Shown here: one piece after another, positions 7,403 to 15,686 of the stretch
Layout of the letters: every line of letters starts with the position of its first letter
Numbering within the stretch: the first letter of the stretch is position 1
Source: an uncultured Roseburia sp.
GTDB taxonomy: Bacteria > Bacillota > Clostridia > Lachnospirales > Lachnospiraceae
Assembly: GCA_947649645.1 (NCBI GenBank)
Contig: CANSSP010000007.1
Span: forward strand, 1-64,000
DNA: 64,000 nucleotides
Direction of reading: 5' to 3'
Made by a program: the position numbers and the translations under genes
The notes under the pieces: generated by a model
The model's database searches: none
Told to the model about the DNA's origin: nothing
Seen by the model: the letters and a program-made list of their open reading frames with translations, nothing else

Positions 7403-10400
7403 TTAATCTCCTTCTTTACCAAAATGATATCTCATTATTTTATTAAACATATCATCACTATTATTCTCAAAATATTTTTCATTAAATTCTTTTTTTATAT
7501 CTTCCAGTGCAGCACTAAAATCAGGATTTATTTTCAATAAATAATCCGCTTTTATCATATTATCTTTTTTTATCTGTCTGGCAAATACATCTTTAAAATA
7601 CGCAGCAAAGTCATCCAAAAAAGTACCTCCCTTAGGGGAGGGTTTCTGCAACCCTTTTTTAAAGTCAAATATATCATCAAAAATAACATTTCGATCACCC
7701 TTAAAATCATTGTCTTTAAATTTTTCATCAAAGGGATTATAGTCATAGTTTTTGTACATCTCTTCTAATATATTTCTAAAAACATTTTTATCCTCATCTT
7801 TTATATTTATAAGTTCCAAATTTGAATTAACTCCTAAAAAATCCTGCTCCATATTATATAATACTGACATTACTGCAGAGTCAGCAGGTGCAAATTTTTC
7901 TGCCAGTTTATATCCCTTTCGTTCGATGGCACTTCCATAACTCAGGTGAAACAGCTGACTAAACTTATGTCTGTATGTATTACAATATCCCATTTCATTA
8001 TTTGTAAAACTCTTTGCATCCGCACGCACAGTATTCCATCTAAATTTATATGATTTCAGCGACGCAAGATCAAAAATACTGGTTAATAATAATTTAATTT
8101 CATCACCAACATATTTTATTTTTTCCACATCTATAATTTCCAGGCTACTGTATTCTTTCATTGCGACAGATGAAAGAAGCTTGCGAATATAAAAAGTATT
8201 ATTTTTATAATATGAAAATTTGTTATAGACTAACTCCTTTCGTCCACAATATGGTATTAAATTATTTTTTAGGACATAATAGATATTTCTGTCCAGACTT
8301 TTTTCATTTTTGTCAAGTATTAATTCCGCTTCTCCCTTTTCCAAAATATATCTCACTGCTTTCGGACATCTTTCATTTCCTTTTTTCCAATTAATATTGT
8401 TAACCTCCTCATCTGTCCTATAAAAAATATCAATACCCGAGAATATACAATAAATAGGTGCCTTTGGTACTTCTTTTCTTACACATGGAATAATCATTCT
8501 TAGTTCATCAGGCTTTCCAGAATCCAGCTTCTTTATATAAAGCACACCCATCTCATCCAGAAATGCCTGATTTCTGCTTTCAATTTTTTCATTACTCCAT
8601 TTGTTAATATGTTTAAAATAATTTTTATTCAGGTTATCCAAAAGAGCTCTCTCACTTTTTATCGTAATATGGTCAAGCCCGCATGTATCAATCATCGTAA
8701 TCTGATCAATATCCAAGTCTCGAAGTATTGAGGCATACTCATTTGAAACCATATCGCGAATCTCTACATCATTAATAATTCCGGTCAACGATCCATCAGA
8801 AGTAACCTGAAGACATTTCTGCAACAGGCGAATCTGCTCTTCATTCATCTCACTCAATTTAAATCGCATACAATTATCTGAAAGCATATATTTTTCTTTT
8901 ATTCTTTCCATTAGAACATCATAAGTTTTTCTATAAATCTCTTTCATGCTTTTTAAAAATCCAAAATCGAAACGGGTAACTCTTTTTTGATTTTCGCTTT
9001 CGTTTTTTTCGTCAAAAACAAAAATTTTTTCATTTCTGATCATGTCAATAAATATTCCATTTTGTTGTAAAAACCGAAACTCATTGATATCAAAAAAGCC
9101 TTTACAGTATAAAAGAGAATTTATATATCTATTCACAAATTCCTGTATATTTAACCTTTCCTGAATGGTTTTATGCATAAAATCATCATAACCTTCTGGC
9201 CTTCTATCCATTGAAATAAATACGATATCTAACAAATCTGTCTGGAAATTGTCAAAATTATAACCCTCCATCTTTTTGTATTTATCTATTAATTCCAAAA
9301 TTTGATCTTCACTATAATGTAATTCATAATTCAGTTTTAATTCAGGAAATAAACTTTTCTCATTCTTTTCCAGAAAACTGCAAATCCAATTGTCATCTAA
9401 AAGACATTTAACCATATAAAACGGAATTCTGTCCACAAAAATATCCAGAACTTTTTCATAACATTCTATGCAGTCTTCATTGCCAATCCTCTCTTCATAG
9501 AGAATATCTCGAATTTCTTCCAAAATATATGGAAACTTTCTAATTTTTTCTTTTTTCTCTATTAATCCAAACAAATGATATAAATGTATCATAAACTTTC
9601 TTTCATCTTCAACAGAATCTATAATCAGATCCAATGCCTGGGCCAAAAACATCCGTGATGGACAGGTGCCAACCTGGGCAATCATTTTTTTAACAAAATC
9701 ATTCTTTCCCTCAAATTTGACATTGGCAACAGACTCTTTTTCAAATAAGCTATATTTATACACTATATCCGTTCTGGTTGTCTGCCCATCATTGGTAGAC
9801 CTTAGTTGTTTTGCATGAAAAGCAAAATCTTTTGCAAAGGAAGATTTTCCTGCACCGCTGCTTCCCATCAGCAGAAATGTGAGTTCATTTTTATTGTTAT
9901 TATTGCATCTATATACCCATTCTAACTCATATGTAAATTCTGTTTTTTTATAAAAGATTATACATTTAACTTTTCTTAAATATTCAATAATATATTCAAA
10001 CTTCAAATAGTAAACCAGTTTAAACGGATTTTCTCCTTTGTCAATATTTGAAACAGACTGATTTAATCCTACAATCATAGAATGCTTGTCCTTATTTACA
10101 TAAACAGGGCTTCCCGATATCCCCTCAAGCAGTTTATGATCCTGATAATTATTGTACCAGTGATAATCATCTGCTATTTGATATACTCCCATAAATTTAT
10201 TTTCTGGAAATATTGTTTTTTCGATCCCCTCTAACTGTATTCTTTGACAAATTTCATCTTCGTACAGTACACCTGTATATCCTTCCATATACAGATGTTC
10301 TCTGTTATCCAGTTTTTTAGTATACACATAAGTTTCAAGAGATAAAATTATCGTATCTTCCAGTTCAATAAAAATAGCTGCAATATCCTTATCTGCCTCA

Positions 10401-10654
10401 GAATTCCATTCCTTGTTACACAATTTCATAGATAGAATATATTTTTTATCTACAAGTTCTCCAAAGTCATCATAAAATACCAAATAAATTTTTGACTTAA
10501 GTTCTTCGTCATTTTCGTTAATATCTTCCAATATGTGACTATTGGTTATTATTATAAAACTATTATTTTGACCGCTTCTTATTTTACATGGATACATGAA
10601 CCCTGTTCCAATACTATTCAGGGTTTCGATTCGAACAACATTTTTTTCTATCAT
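7403..10654 (-). CDS. Trypsin-like serine protease fused to a large P-loop GTPase-like NTPase (candidate defence protein)
   Basis: 1083 aa. Residues 1-225 form a trypsin-fold protease: GTGFMY, His40 in TNSH, Asp90 in DKDIAAI and Ser180 in GISGSP, i.e. a complete triad. An NTPase follows: Walker A MGSSGAGKSS (263-272), a GTPase-like switch region GQTTRTD (290-296), and a G3-like IDTCGLDH (655-662) far downstream after a mostly helical insert of about 360 residues. IFSGID (737-742) may be the G4-equivalent strand. The C-terminal 300 residues are unassigned. There is no signal peptide, so it is probably cytosolic. It lies 13 bases after the MBL-fold gene in an AT-rich block. Protease-NTPase pairs with an MBL protein are known from type I AVAST-like anti-phage systems; assignment here is inference. 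Confidence 0.8.
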   Translation of the reverse strand: MIEKNVVRIETLNSIGTGFMYPCKIRSGQNNSFIIITNSHILEDINENDEELKSKIYLVFYDDFGELVDKKYILSMKLCNKEWNSEADKDIAAIFIELEDTIILSLETYVYTKKLDNREHLYMEGYTGVLYEDEICQRIQLEGIEKTIFPENKFMGVYQIADDYHWYNNYQDHKLLEGISGSPVYVNKDKHSMIVGLNQSVSNIDKGENPFKLVYYLKFEYIIEYLRKVKCIIFYKKTEFTYELEWVYRCNNNNKNELTFLLMGSSGAGKSSFAKDFAFHAKQLRSTNDGQTTRTDIVYKYSLFEKESVANVKFEGKNDFVKKMIAQVGTCPSRMFLAQALDLIIDSVEDERKFMIHLYHLFGLIEKKEKIRKFPYILEEIRDILYEERIGNEDCIECYEKVLDIFVDRIPFYMVKCLLDDNWICSFLEKNEKSLFPELKLNYELHYSEDQILELIDKYKKMEGYNFDNFQTDLLDIVFISMDRRPEGYDDFMHKTIQERLNIQEFVNRYINSLLYCKGFFDINEFRFLQQNGIFIDMIRNEKIFVFDEKNESENQKRVTRFDFGFLKSMKEIYRKTYDVLMERIKEKYMLSDNCMRFKLSEMNEEQIRLLQKCLQVTSDGSLTGIINDVEIRDMVSNEYASILRDLDIDQITMIDTCGLDHITIKSERALLDNLNKNYFKHINKWSNEKIESRNQAFLDEMGVLYIKKLDSGKPDELRMIIPCVRKEVPKAPIYCIFSGIDIFYRTDEEVNNINWKKGNERCPKAVRYILEKGEAELILDKNEKSLDRNIYYVLKNNLIPYCGRKELVYNKFSYYKNNTFYIRKLLSSVAMKEYSSLEIIDVEKIKYVGDEIKLLLTSIFDLASLKSYKFRWNTVRADAKSFTNNEMGYCNTYRHKFSQLFHLSYGSAIERKGYKLAEKFAPADSAVMSVLYNMEQDFLGVNSNLELINIKDEDKNVFRNILEEMYKNYDYNPFDEKFKDNDFKGDRNVIFDDIFDFKKGLQKPSPKGGTFLDDFAAYFKDVFARQIKKDNMIKADYLLKINPDFSAALEDIKKEFNEKYFENNSDDMFNKIMRYHFGKEGD

Positions 10655-10667
10655 AATTTGCCTCTAT

Positions 10668-11615
10668 CTATAACGGGATGCATAAATCTTTAGAAAAAAC
10701 ACATCTCGTATTCTCATTTGTATATTCGGACATATCAACTGTAGTAAATATTTCAATATTACCTTGTATCTTACTTGTCAATTCTTCCAGCAGTTCTTTT
10801 GAAGGATGCTTCTCATTCCATCTTTCTTCTCCTGTTACAATAAATTTGCTACAATGATGTTTTTCTGCAAATTCGGATAATCTGATATTATTCTTTTTTG
10901 CAGCATGATGCGCAATCTTTATCAAATCAATTTTTTTATCCTGAAAATTGCACAAAGATTTAATCTTATCAATAATATCCTCAAAATAACAGTCACCGGT
11001 AAATAACAAAGTTTTCCCTTTATACTCCAGCAAAAATACTACAGATCTTCTATTTACCAATTCTCCATCTGGCTGAATTCTTCCACATTTCTGCTTATCC
11101 AAATAATCATTTTGCACTTCAATTATCCCCTGTTTATCCGGATATAACAATGTCAGAAAAGCACAATTTTTCTCCTCTTCTGAGACATCAAATTTACATC
11201 TTTTTTCATAGGATAATATTTTTAAACATGGACTTGAATACATCGTATAATCATTTCGACAAGTAGGAATTACCGTATTATCTAAAATCATTTCTTCAAA
11301 TAATTTTGCATGTTGATAGTTAACCACTCTACGTGTGACATAATTATAGATAATTACAGTTCTTTTAAATTTTTCATATTCACTTTTCATAATATCCAAA
11401 ATTCCAGCAATATGATCTGCATCAATATGCGTTATCACCAGATAGTCAATTCTATTATATTTATCAAGCACTTCCTTAATCTGGGCTATTGATTCCCTGT
11501 TCTTGCCATTCCTTCCATCAACCATTATGATACTTGTCCATAATGCATTTGAAATTTCTATAACAAAACAATCTCCAAGTCCTTTACCAATATTATAAAC
11601 TTTTAACTCTCCCAT
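10668..11615 (-). CDS. ComEC-like metallo-beta-lactamase-fold hydrolase
   Basis: 315 aa, first large gene of the AT-rich operon. Metal ligands of the MBL fold are visible: THIDADH (62-68, the HxDxDH variant typical of ComEC-type domains), Asp208 in LFTGDCYF, His236-His237 in KIAHHAA, and a late His270 in EKHPSKE. There is no membrane segment or signal peptide, so this is a free-standing cytosolic ComEC-like hydrolase, probably a nuclease or phosphodiesterase. Its ATG overlaps the stop codon of a short upstream frame (TAATG). Association with a protease-NTPase gene 13 bases downstream suggests one functional unit. Confidence 0.85.
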   Translation of the reverse strand: MGELKVYNIGKGLGDCFVIEISNALWTSIIMVDGRNGKNRESIAQIKEVLDKYNRIDYLVITHIDADHIAGILDIMKSEYEKFKRTVIIYNYVTRRVVNYQHAKLFEEMILDNTVIPTCRNDYTMYSSPCLKILSYEKRCKFDVSEEEKNCAFLTLLYPDKQGIIEVQNDYLDKQKCGRIQPDGELVNRRSVVFLLEYKGKTLLFTGDCYFEDIIDKIKSLCNFQDKKIDLIKIAHHAAKKNNIRLSEFAEKHHCSKFIVTGEERWNEKHPSKELLEELTSKIQGNIEIFTTVDMSEYTNENTRCVFSKDLCIPL

Positions 11616-11692
11616 TATTCTTTCATCCTCTTAGTCTTCTGAACCAGATATTTATCACAGATTTCCTCTTCTCTGTGCCATTTTTTCTTCAT
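11615..11692 (-). CDS. Short frame overlapping the MBL gene start (25 aa)
   Basis: Starts at ATG 11692, ends in TAA that shares a base with the MBL gene's ATG. The product is very basic and charged (MKKKWHREEEICDKYLVQKT...). It may be the C-terminal part of the preceding 38-residue frame, with which it overlaps in another frame: KMAQRR followed by EEEICDKYL would read well after a one-base shift. Real small protein or remnant of a frameshifted one. Confidence 0.3.
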   Translation of the reverse strand: MKKKWHREEEICDKYLVQKTKRMKE

Positions 11693-11771
11693 ATATCCTA
11701 TTCTTTATCTCTAATGATTTTCCAATTCCCTCCTCCGATGCCTTCTGAATTTTCTTATTATTTGCAATCAT
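11655..11771 (-). CDS. Short frame in the MBL operon leader (38 aa)
   Basis: ATG 11771 overlaps the TGA of the preceding 26-residue frame (ATGA) and has AAGGTGG upstream. The product is charged and helical (IQKASEEGIGKSLEIKNRIY). No family recognised. The chain of overlaps implies translational coupling down to the MBL gene. Confidence 0.35.
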   Translation of the reverse strand: MIANNKKIQKASEEGIGKSLEIKNRIYEEKMAQRRGNL

Positions 11772-11848
11772 CTGCCACCTTGATTTTTTACATCAGGCTC
11801 ATCTCTATTCTCAACAAACTTCTCTGATTCTAATAATCTCTTCACCAT
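11768..11848 (-). CDS. First short frame of the MBL operon (26 aa)
   Basis: ATG 11848 with AGGAGA five bases upstream, about 30 bases after the predicted transcription start. The product (MVKRLLESEKFVENRDEP...) is short and charged. It might be a real small protein, a leader peptide, or the N-terminal remnant of a gene now split by frameshifts across 11615-11848. Confidence 0.35.
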   Translation of the reverse strand: MVKRLLESEKFVENRDEPDVKNQGGR

Positions 11849-11883
11849 ACCGATCTCCTACACATGACTTGCTGCCTGACATA

Positions 11884-11912
11884 ATTATAGTTGATTTCCT
11901 GCCCTTTTACAA
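11884..11912 (-). promoter_or_regulatory. Promoter of the MBL / protease-NTPase operon
   Basis: On the - strand TTGTAA (11912-11907), 17-base spacer, TATAAT (11889-11884). The -10 box is perfect. It lies about 35 bases upstream of the first short frame and would drive the whole AT-rich operon. Confidence 0.65.
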
Positions 11913-11960
11913 GAAAAAGGATAAAGCAAGTTCTAACTTTGTTTTTCCCCTGCTTTACCC
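11911..11960 (-). terminator. Terminator upstream of the MBL operon promoter
   Basis: On the - strand GGGTAAAGCA (11960-11951) pairs with TGCTTTATCC (11928-11919), one G-U pair allowed, followed by TTTTTC. It would end transcripts of the 12118-12789 gene just before the MBL operon promoter. The 157 bases between that gene and the hairpin hold no gene I can support. Confidence 0.55.
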
Positions 11961-12117
11961 TATATTCATCCTTCTTACCCCGGACACTCCATCCCTCTCC
12001 GAAACTTCTCCACCGCTTTCTTCTCGATCCGGCTCCCCGGTATCTGTATACTTATCATCATACAGCTTCTTCCTGCATTTTTCAATCCTTGCTATCCTGT
12101 ATATACAGTATATGATA

Positions 12118-12789
12118 TCATAAAAGATACGATACGTCAGCAATTTTGTATCTGGAGCACAGCCAGTCCATAATCTCCTTTTCCGTTTCTTCCCTGACCA
12201 TCTTTGCGACACGCACGCCTGCCCCCATATGATGCAAAGACTTATCCTTTATCCTCTTCTGCAAAGCGGTTCCGTGACATCGCGCCACTGATTTAATCAC
12301 GGTATCCTCCGCCTTGGAAACACAAAATTCAATTGTTCCATGCGGCTTTTTATACTCAGACCATCTTCTTTCGTCAAGCTGTTCCGGCGGACACCCCGAC
12401 AACGCCATATTCCTTATAACCTCGTCGGCACTCGTAACCTGCAGCTGATTTCTATACTCAATGTAACTGCAATAAATGTTTTCATAGGCGGGAAAATGAC
12501 CCATGGCCTCCTGGCCAAGTATGCCTGCATACTCCTCATACAATGTCTTCTCAAAATCCTGACACCCTTTTTCGTATTTTTCGCAGTCAATGTCTGCAGA
12601 CAAAAACCATACCTGCCCAAACTGCTCATATTGAATATGGTAAGGATGAACGCGGCAGACGAAAGCCTCCGGAAATTGCCGAAAATTATCTTTTATTTTT
12701 CGGCTGCGGTCATCCAAACCCAGACGATCGCAGATTGTCTGATAAGTCTCTTCTGAAAGATACTGCAACAAACTCATTTTACTGATCAT
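12118..12789 (-). CDS. Uncharacterised protein (223 aa)
   Basis: ATG 12789 has AGGAG at good spacing. The N-terminal part looks like a short helical segment (LSEETYQTICDRLGL). The middle contains DADxD-like acidic and aromatic patches (FLSADIDCEKYEKGC). The C-terminus is helical and basic to acidic (VAKMVREETEKEIMDWL). I do not recognise the family, and no catalytic motif stands out. Base composition is intermediate between the AT-rich island and the chromosomal genes, so it may be the first chromosomal gene or the island's edge. Confidence 0.75.
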   Translation of the reverse strand: MISKMSLLQYLSEETYQTICDRLGLDDRSRKIKDNFRQFPEAFVCRVHPYHIQYEQFGQVWFLSADIDCEKYEKGCQDFEKTLYEEYAGILGQEAMGHFPAYENIYCSYIEYRNQLQVTSADEVIRNMALSGCPPEQLDERRWSEYKKPHGTIEFCVSKAEDTVIKSVARCHGTALQKRIKDKSLHHMGAGVRVAKMVREETEKEIMDWLCSRYKIADVSYLL

Positions 12790-12861
12790 ATTTTTCTCCT
12801 CATCTGACAGCCTGTGACTTTCCGGTCATTTCCATTTCTCCCGATCTCCTCAGCTGCCCTT

Positions 12862-12890
12862 ATTATATATGCTCTCCACTTAACATACAA
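12862..12890 (-). promoter_or_regulatory. Candidate promoter of the 12118-12789 gene
   Basis: TTGTAT (12890-12885), 17-base spacer, TATAAT (12867-12862) on the - strand, about 70 bases before the ATG. The -35 box is weak. Confidence 0.5.
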
Positions 12891-12907
12891 GACAATTTAG
12901 AGATCGG

Positions 12908-13069
12908 GTGCATTCTGCTTTCGCCACAAAGCCGGCTCCTTCTCCTGTTTCAGCAAATATTGTTCTGCTGAACCGTGAATCGTTTGAGGAGCATATGCAG
13001 TCTTTCCCGTCAGAATGTGCAGATGCCATCAGGAGCAATCCCAAATACAAAGCAATTTTTGCTCAATAA
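12908..13069 (+). CDS. Doubtful short frame, possible gene remnant (53 aa)
   Basis: A + strand frame from GTG 12908 to TAA 13069 reads like a genuine C-terminal protein fragment (RESFEEHMQSFPSECADAIR). It lacks a convincing ribosome binding site, and an in-frame stop lies about 25 bases upstream. It lies in the 423-base gap between the unknown gene and sigK; the rest of that gap holds only the sigK terminator and the promoter at 12862-12890. May be a remnant of a degraded gene. Confidence 0.25.
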   Translation: MHSAFATKPAPSPVSANIVLLNRESFEEHMQSFPSECADAIRSNPKYKAIFAQ

Positions 13070-13132
13070 CTGCTGCAATTTCCATAATATACCGAAGATC
13101 GCTTTCCGGCAGCTGCGCGTCACAGGAATACC

Positions 13133-13187
13133 AAAAAAGGATAAAGTAAGAATAACTGTCTTTCAGTTTTCTACACTTTATTCTTCT
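13133..13187 (-). terminator. Terminator of sigK
   Basis: On the - strand AATAAAGT pairs with ACTTTATC around an inner ACTG/CAGT hairpin and is followed by CTTTTTT. It lies about 30 bases after the sigma factor stop codon. Confidence 0.6.
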
Positions 13188-13212
13188 TTTCACGCTATCC
13201 CTTTTTTTAAGT

Positions 13213-13860
13213 TCACCCCTGCTCAAACTTCTCCCGCAGCTTTAAAAGCGCTTTTTTCTCAATCCGGCTCACATAAGAACGCGAAATCCCCAGCCCCTCC
13301 GCAATCTCCCTCTGTGTCATCGGCTCATTTTCAAACAGCCCGTAACGATTTGTAATAATAAACAATTCCCGCTCGCTCAGAACCTTGGGCGCCAGCTTCA
13401 CCACTTTCTCGGTCCGCCTCTCCGTCTCGAGCATTTCCACCACATCAGGCTCCTCGCTCTCCACAATATCCAGAAGATTGATCTGGTTGCCCTCTTTGTC
13501 TGTTCCGATCGGTTCATAGAGGGAAACTTCCCTGGACACTTTTTTCCTGGCTCTGAAATGCATCAGCAGCTCATTGTCAATACATCGTGCTGCATAAGTA
13601 GCCAGACGGCTCTGGTATTCTTCTTTATACGTTGAAATCGCCTTGATCAGGCCAATGGTTCCGATGGATATCAGATCCTCCATATCCTCCTCGGAATTCT
13701 GATATTTTTTCGCCACATGGGCAACCAAACGCATGTTTCTCAGAATCAGTTCATTTTTTGCCTCAAGGTCGCCTTTTTTCATGTTTTTCAGGCAATCACT
13801 TTCCTGCTCGGGGGTTAAAGGAGATAAAAAAGTCTTCAAAACGCACCTTAAAAGCTTCAT
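13213..13860 (-). CDS. sigK: Sporulation sigma factor SigK
   Basis: 215 aa, full-length sigma-70 family protein. Region 2 is clear (RLVAHVAKKYQNSEEDMEDLISIGTIG; LATYAARCIDNELLMHFR). The SigK-like middle EPIGTDKEGNQINLLDI follows, then the region 4 helix-turn-helix TQREIAEGLGISRSYVSRIEKKAL. It would direct late mother-cell transcription during spore formation. The gene is uninterrupted; no skin-type element splits it. The start is uncertain: ATG 13860 has no clear ribosome binding site, and a TTG seven codons in has AAGGTG before it. If the longer form is used, the first residues could be a short pro-sequence. SigE is the main alternative but fits the middle region less well. Confidence 0.88.
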   Translation of the reverse strand: MKLLRCVLKTFLSPLTPEQESDCLKNMKKGDLEAKNELILRNMRLVAHVAKKYQNSEEDMEDLISIGTIGLIKAISTYKEEYQSRLATYAARCIDNELLMHFRARKKVSREVSLYEPIGTDKEGNQINLLDIVESEEPDVVEMLETERRTEKVVKLAPKVLSERELFIITNRYGLFENEPMTQREIAEGLGISRSYVSRIEKKALLKLREKFEQG

Positions 13861-13922
13861 TGATACATTCTATGACTGGGTCAGGTTTCTCGTGCTTTTC
13901 CTTATTTTTTTCCGCCAATGTG

Positions 13923-13973
13923 AAAAGCACATAAGAGATGCCCCTGAAACGGACAATCCCTTATGTGCCTTTT
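13923..13973 (-). terminator. Terminator of the trpS operon
   Basis: GCACATAAG (13927-13935) pairs with CTTATGTGC (13960-13968). Short A/T runs on both sides (TTTTCAC on the - strand) allow termination of trpS transcripts. Confidence 0.6.
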
Positions 13974-14003
13974 ACACACTTCCCCCTGTCTTTAAGCGCT
14001 CCC

Positions 14004-15011
14004 TCAGCGAATACGCTCCGTCAGACCAAGCTTCTTTTGTACCCTGCGCAGCGTTTTTCCCGCAAAATACTGCGCTTTTTCGTCGTTTTCCCTGATTCTT
14101 CCGTCAAGATATGACTTATCATCCATCAGCTCCTTGTACCTCTGCTGAAGCGGACTTAACTCCGCCGCCACAGCCTCGCCGACAGCGAGCTTGAATGCCC
14201 CATACCCCTGACCGTCAAACTCCCGCTCCACACAATCCCGCGTTTTTCCCGTCACAGCGCAGTAAATGTCGATCAGATTGCTGACACCCGGTTTTTTCTC
14301 TGTATCATAGCAGATGCGCGTCTCCGAATCTGTCACGGCGCGCTTGCATTTGCGTATCACCGCATCCTTATCGTCCAGAAGGAAAATCGTCGCATTCGGA
14401 TTCTCGTCAGACTTTGACATCTTGCGTTCCGGCTCCTGCAGACTCATGATCCTTGCGCCCGGACCGCTGATATATGCCTCCGGAATCGTAAATACCTCGC
14501 CAAAAATATGATTGAACCGCCCGGCAATATCGCGGCAGATCTCAAGGTGCTGCTTCTGGTCTTCGCCGACCGGAACCAGATCGGTCTGATACAAAAGGAT
14601 ATCCGCCGCCATCAGGACCGGATAGGTGTAGAGACCGGCATTGATATTGTCCGCGTGTTTTGCCGATTTATCTTTAAACTGTGTCATGCGGTTCAGCTCT
14701 CCCATATAGGTAAAGCAATTTAAAATCCACCCAAGCTCGGCGTGGGCCGGCACATGGGACTGGTAGTAAATGCAGTTCTTTTCCGGGTCAAGCCCCGCCG
14801 CCACATACAGCGCATAAAGACTCCTGGCATTTTTCCGGAAAGACGGCGGATCCTGCCGGAGCGTCAGCGAGTGCAGATCCATGACGCCGTAAAAACACAT
14901 ATACGCATCCGACAGGCTGACCCAGTTTTTGAGCGCCCCGAGATAATTGCCGAGCGTCAGCGTCCCTGTCGCCTGCATTCCACTGTACAATACTTTTTTT
15001 TCACCAATCAT
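14004..15011 (-). CDS. trpS: Tryptophanyl-tRNA synthetase
   Basis: 335 aa, normal length for bacterial TrpRS. The class I signature appears as ATGTLTLGNYLGA near the N-terminus (Thr in the first His position of HIGH, as in many TrpRS variants). KMSKSDENPNATI is present. GQDKQH-type tryptophan-site sequence is seen as VGEDQKQHLEICRDIA. It charges tRNA-Trp in the cytosol. Its ATG overlaps the stop of the DUF5662 gene (ATGA), with AAGGAG about 10 bases upstream, so it is translated from the same transcript. No T-box leader was seen upstream of the operon. Confidence 0.95.
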   Translation of the reverse strand: MIGEKKVLYSGMQATGTLTLGNYLGALKNWVSLSDAYMCFYGVMDLHSLTLRQDPPSFRKNARSLYALYVAAGLDPEKNCIYYQSHVPAHAELGWILNCFTYMGELNRMTQFKDKSAKHADNINAGLYTYPVLMAADILLYQTDLVPVGEDQKQHLEICRDIAGRFNHIFGEVFTIPEAYISGPGARIMSLQEPERKMSKSDENPNATIFLLDDKDAVIRKCKRAVTDSETRICYDTEKKPGVSNLIDIYCAVTGKTRDCVEREFDGQGYGAFKLAVGEAVAAELSPLQQRYKELMDDKSYLDGRIRENDEKAQYFAGKTLRRVQKKLGLTERIR

Positions 15012-15655
15012 AACTTCTGACTCCTTACCTTCCAGTCACTCGAACTCCCCTTACCCCGCTTCAGACGCAGAGCAAGGGAATCAAGATACGCTTTTTCATA
15101 AAGAACCTTTCCTCTGAGCAGACGGCAGCGGATAAAACGATTTGTCGCCTCTTCTCCCTTCACGGAAAGCATCACCAGAAGAAGCTCCAGAAGAGCCCGC
15201 GTATCCCCGTGAATCATATAGTGGCCACAGCCCTTCCGGTAATATTCCAGAGGACTTTTGTCCGTGTAATTTTCTTTCTCATAATTTTTCGATGCAGACT
15301 TGCGGTCCACAAACATCTCCGCCACATAGCGGACGGGCATCTTCATCCCGCAGATGCCCCTATGCTCCTCGCCCGCCTCCTTGTCCGGAACACCATAATC
15401 AATCCAGTATTCCAGATGATGTTTATTTCTGCCCTTGTGATGAAGCCAGGCCGAAGAGTACCCGACAGCCCTGCGCTCCGCGTTGTTCGGGCTCATCGTG
15501 CCCTGATAATACTTACAGCCGACAAAAAATTCCGACGGCATATATTTTGAGAGATCGTGAATCAGCCCCTGCCAGTACAGGCCAATCTGAAAGCACCCCT
15601 TCATCACAAGCCATTTATGACGCGTAATCGTACAAAAATGTTTCCAGACATTCAT
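15008..15655 (-). CDS. DUF5662 family protein
   Basis: About 215 aa. The family pattern is clear: KHFCTITRHKWLVMKGCF, GLIHDLSKYMPSEFF, and a WLHHKGRNKHHLEYW segment. The repeated His/Asp residues suggest a metal-dependent HD-like hydrolase, but function is unknown. The frame is open from a TTG at 15697. I prefer ATG 15655 (MNVWKHF), which begins at the conserved domain and has AGGAG/AGG sequences upstream. It lies between the GlgX-like gene and trpS, overlapping trpS by four bases. Confidence 0.8.
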   Translation of the reverse strand: MNVWKHFCTITRHKWLVMKGCFQIGLYWQGLIHDLSKYMPSEFFVGCKYYQGTMSPNNAERRAVGYSSAWLHHKGRNKHHLEYWIDYGVPDKEAGEEHRGICGMKMPVRYVAEMFVDRKSASKNYEKENYTDKSPLEYYRKGCGHYMIHGDTRALLELLLVMLSVKGEEATNRFIRCRLLRGKVLYEKAYLDSLALRLKRGKGSSSDWKVRSQKL

Positions 15656-15686
15656 ATCTTTTTCCTGCTCCTCTAAGTTCACATCA

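Noticed and set aside
7403..10654. Annotation as a classical STAND (Avs) ATPase
   Set aside because: No repeat-rich C-terminal sensor is visible, and the DTCG and TTR motifs fit a GTPase-like fold better; kept only as an analogy.
13213..13860. skin-type element interrupting sigK
   Set aside because: The gene is continuous over its whole length.
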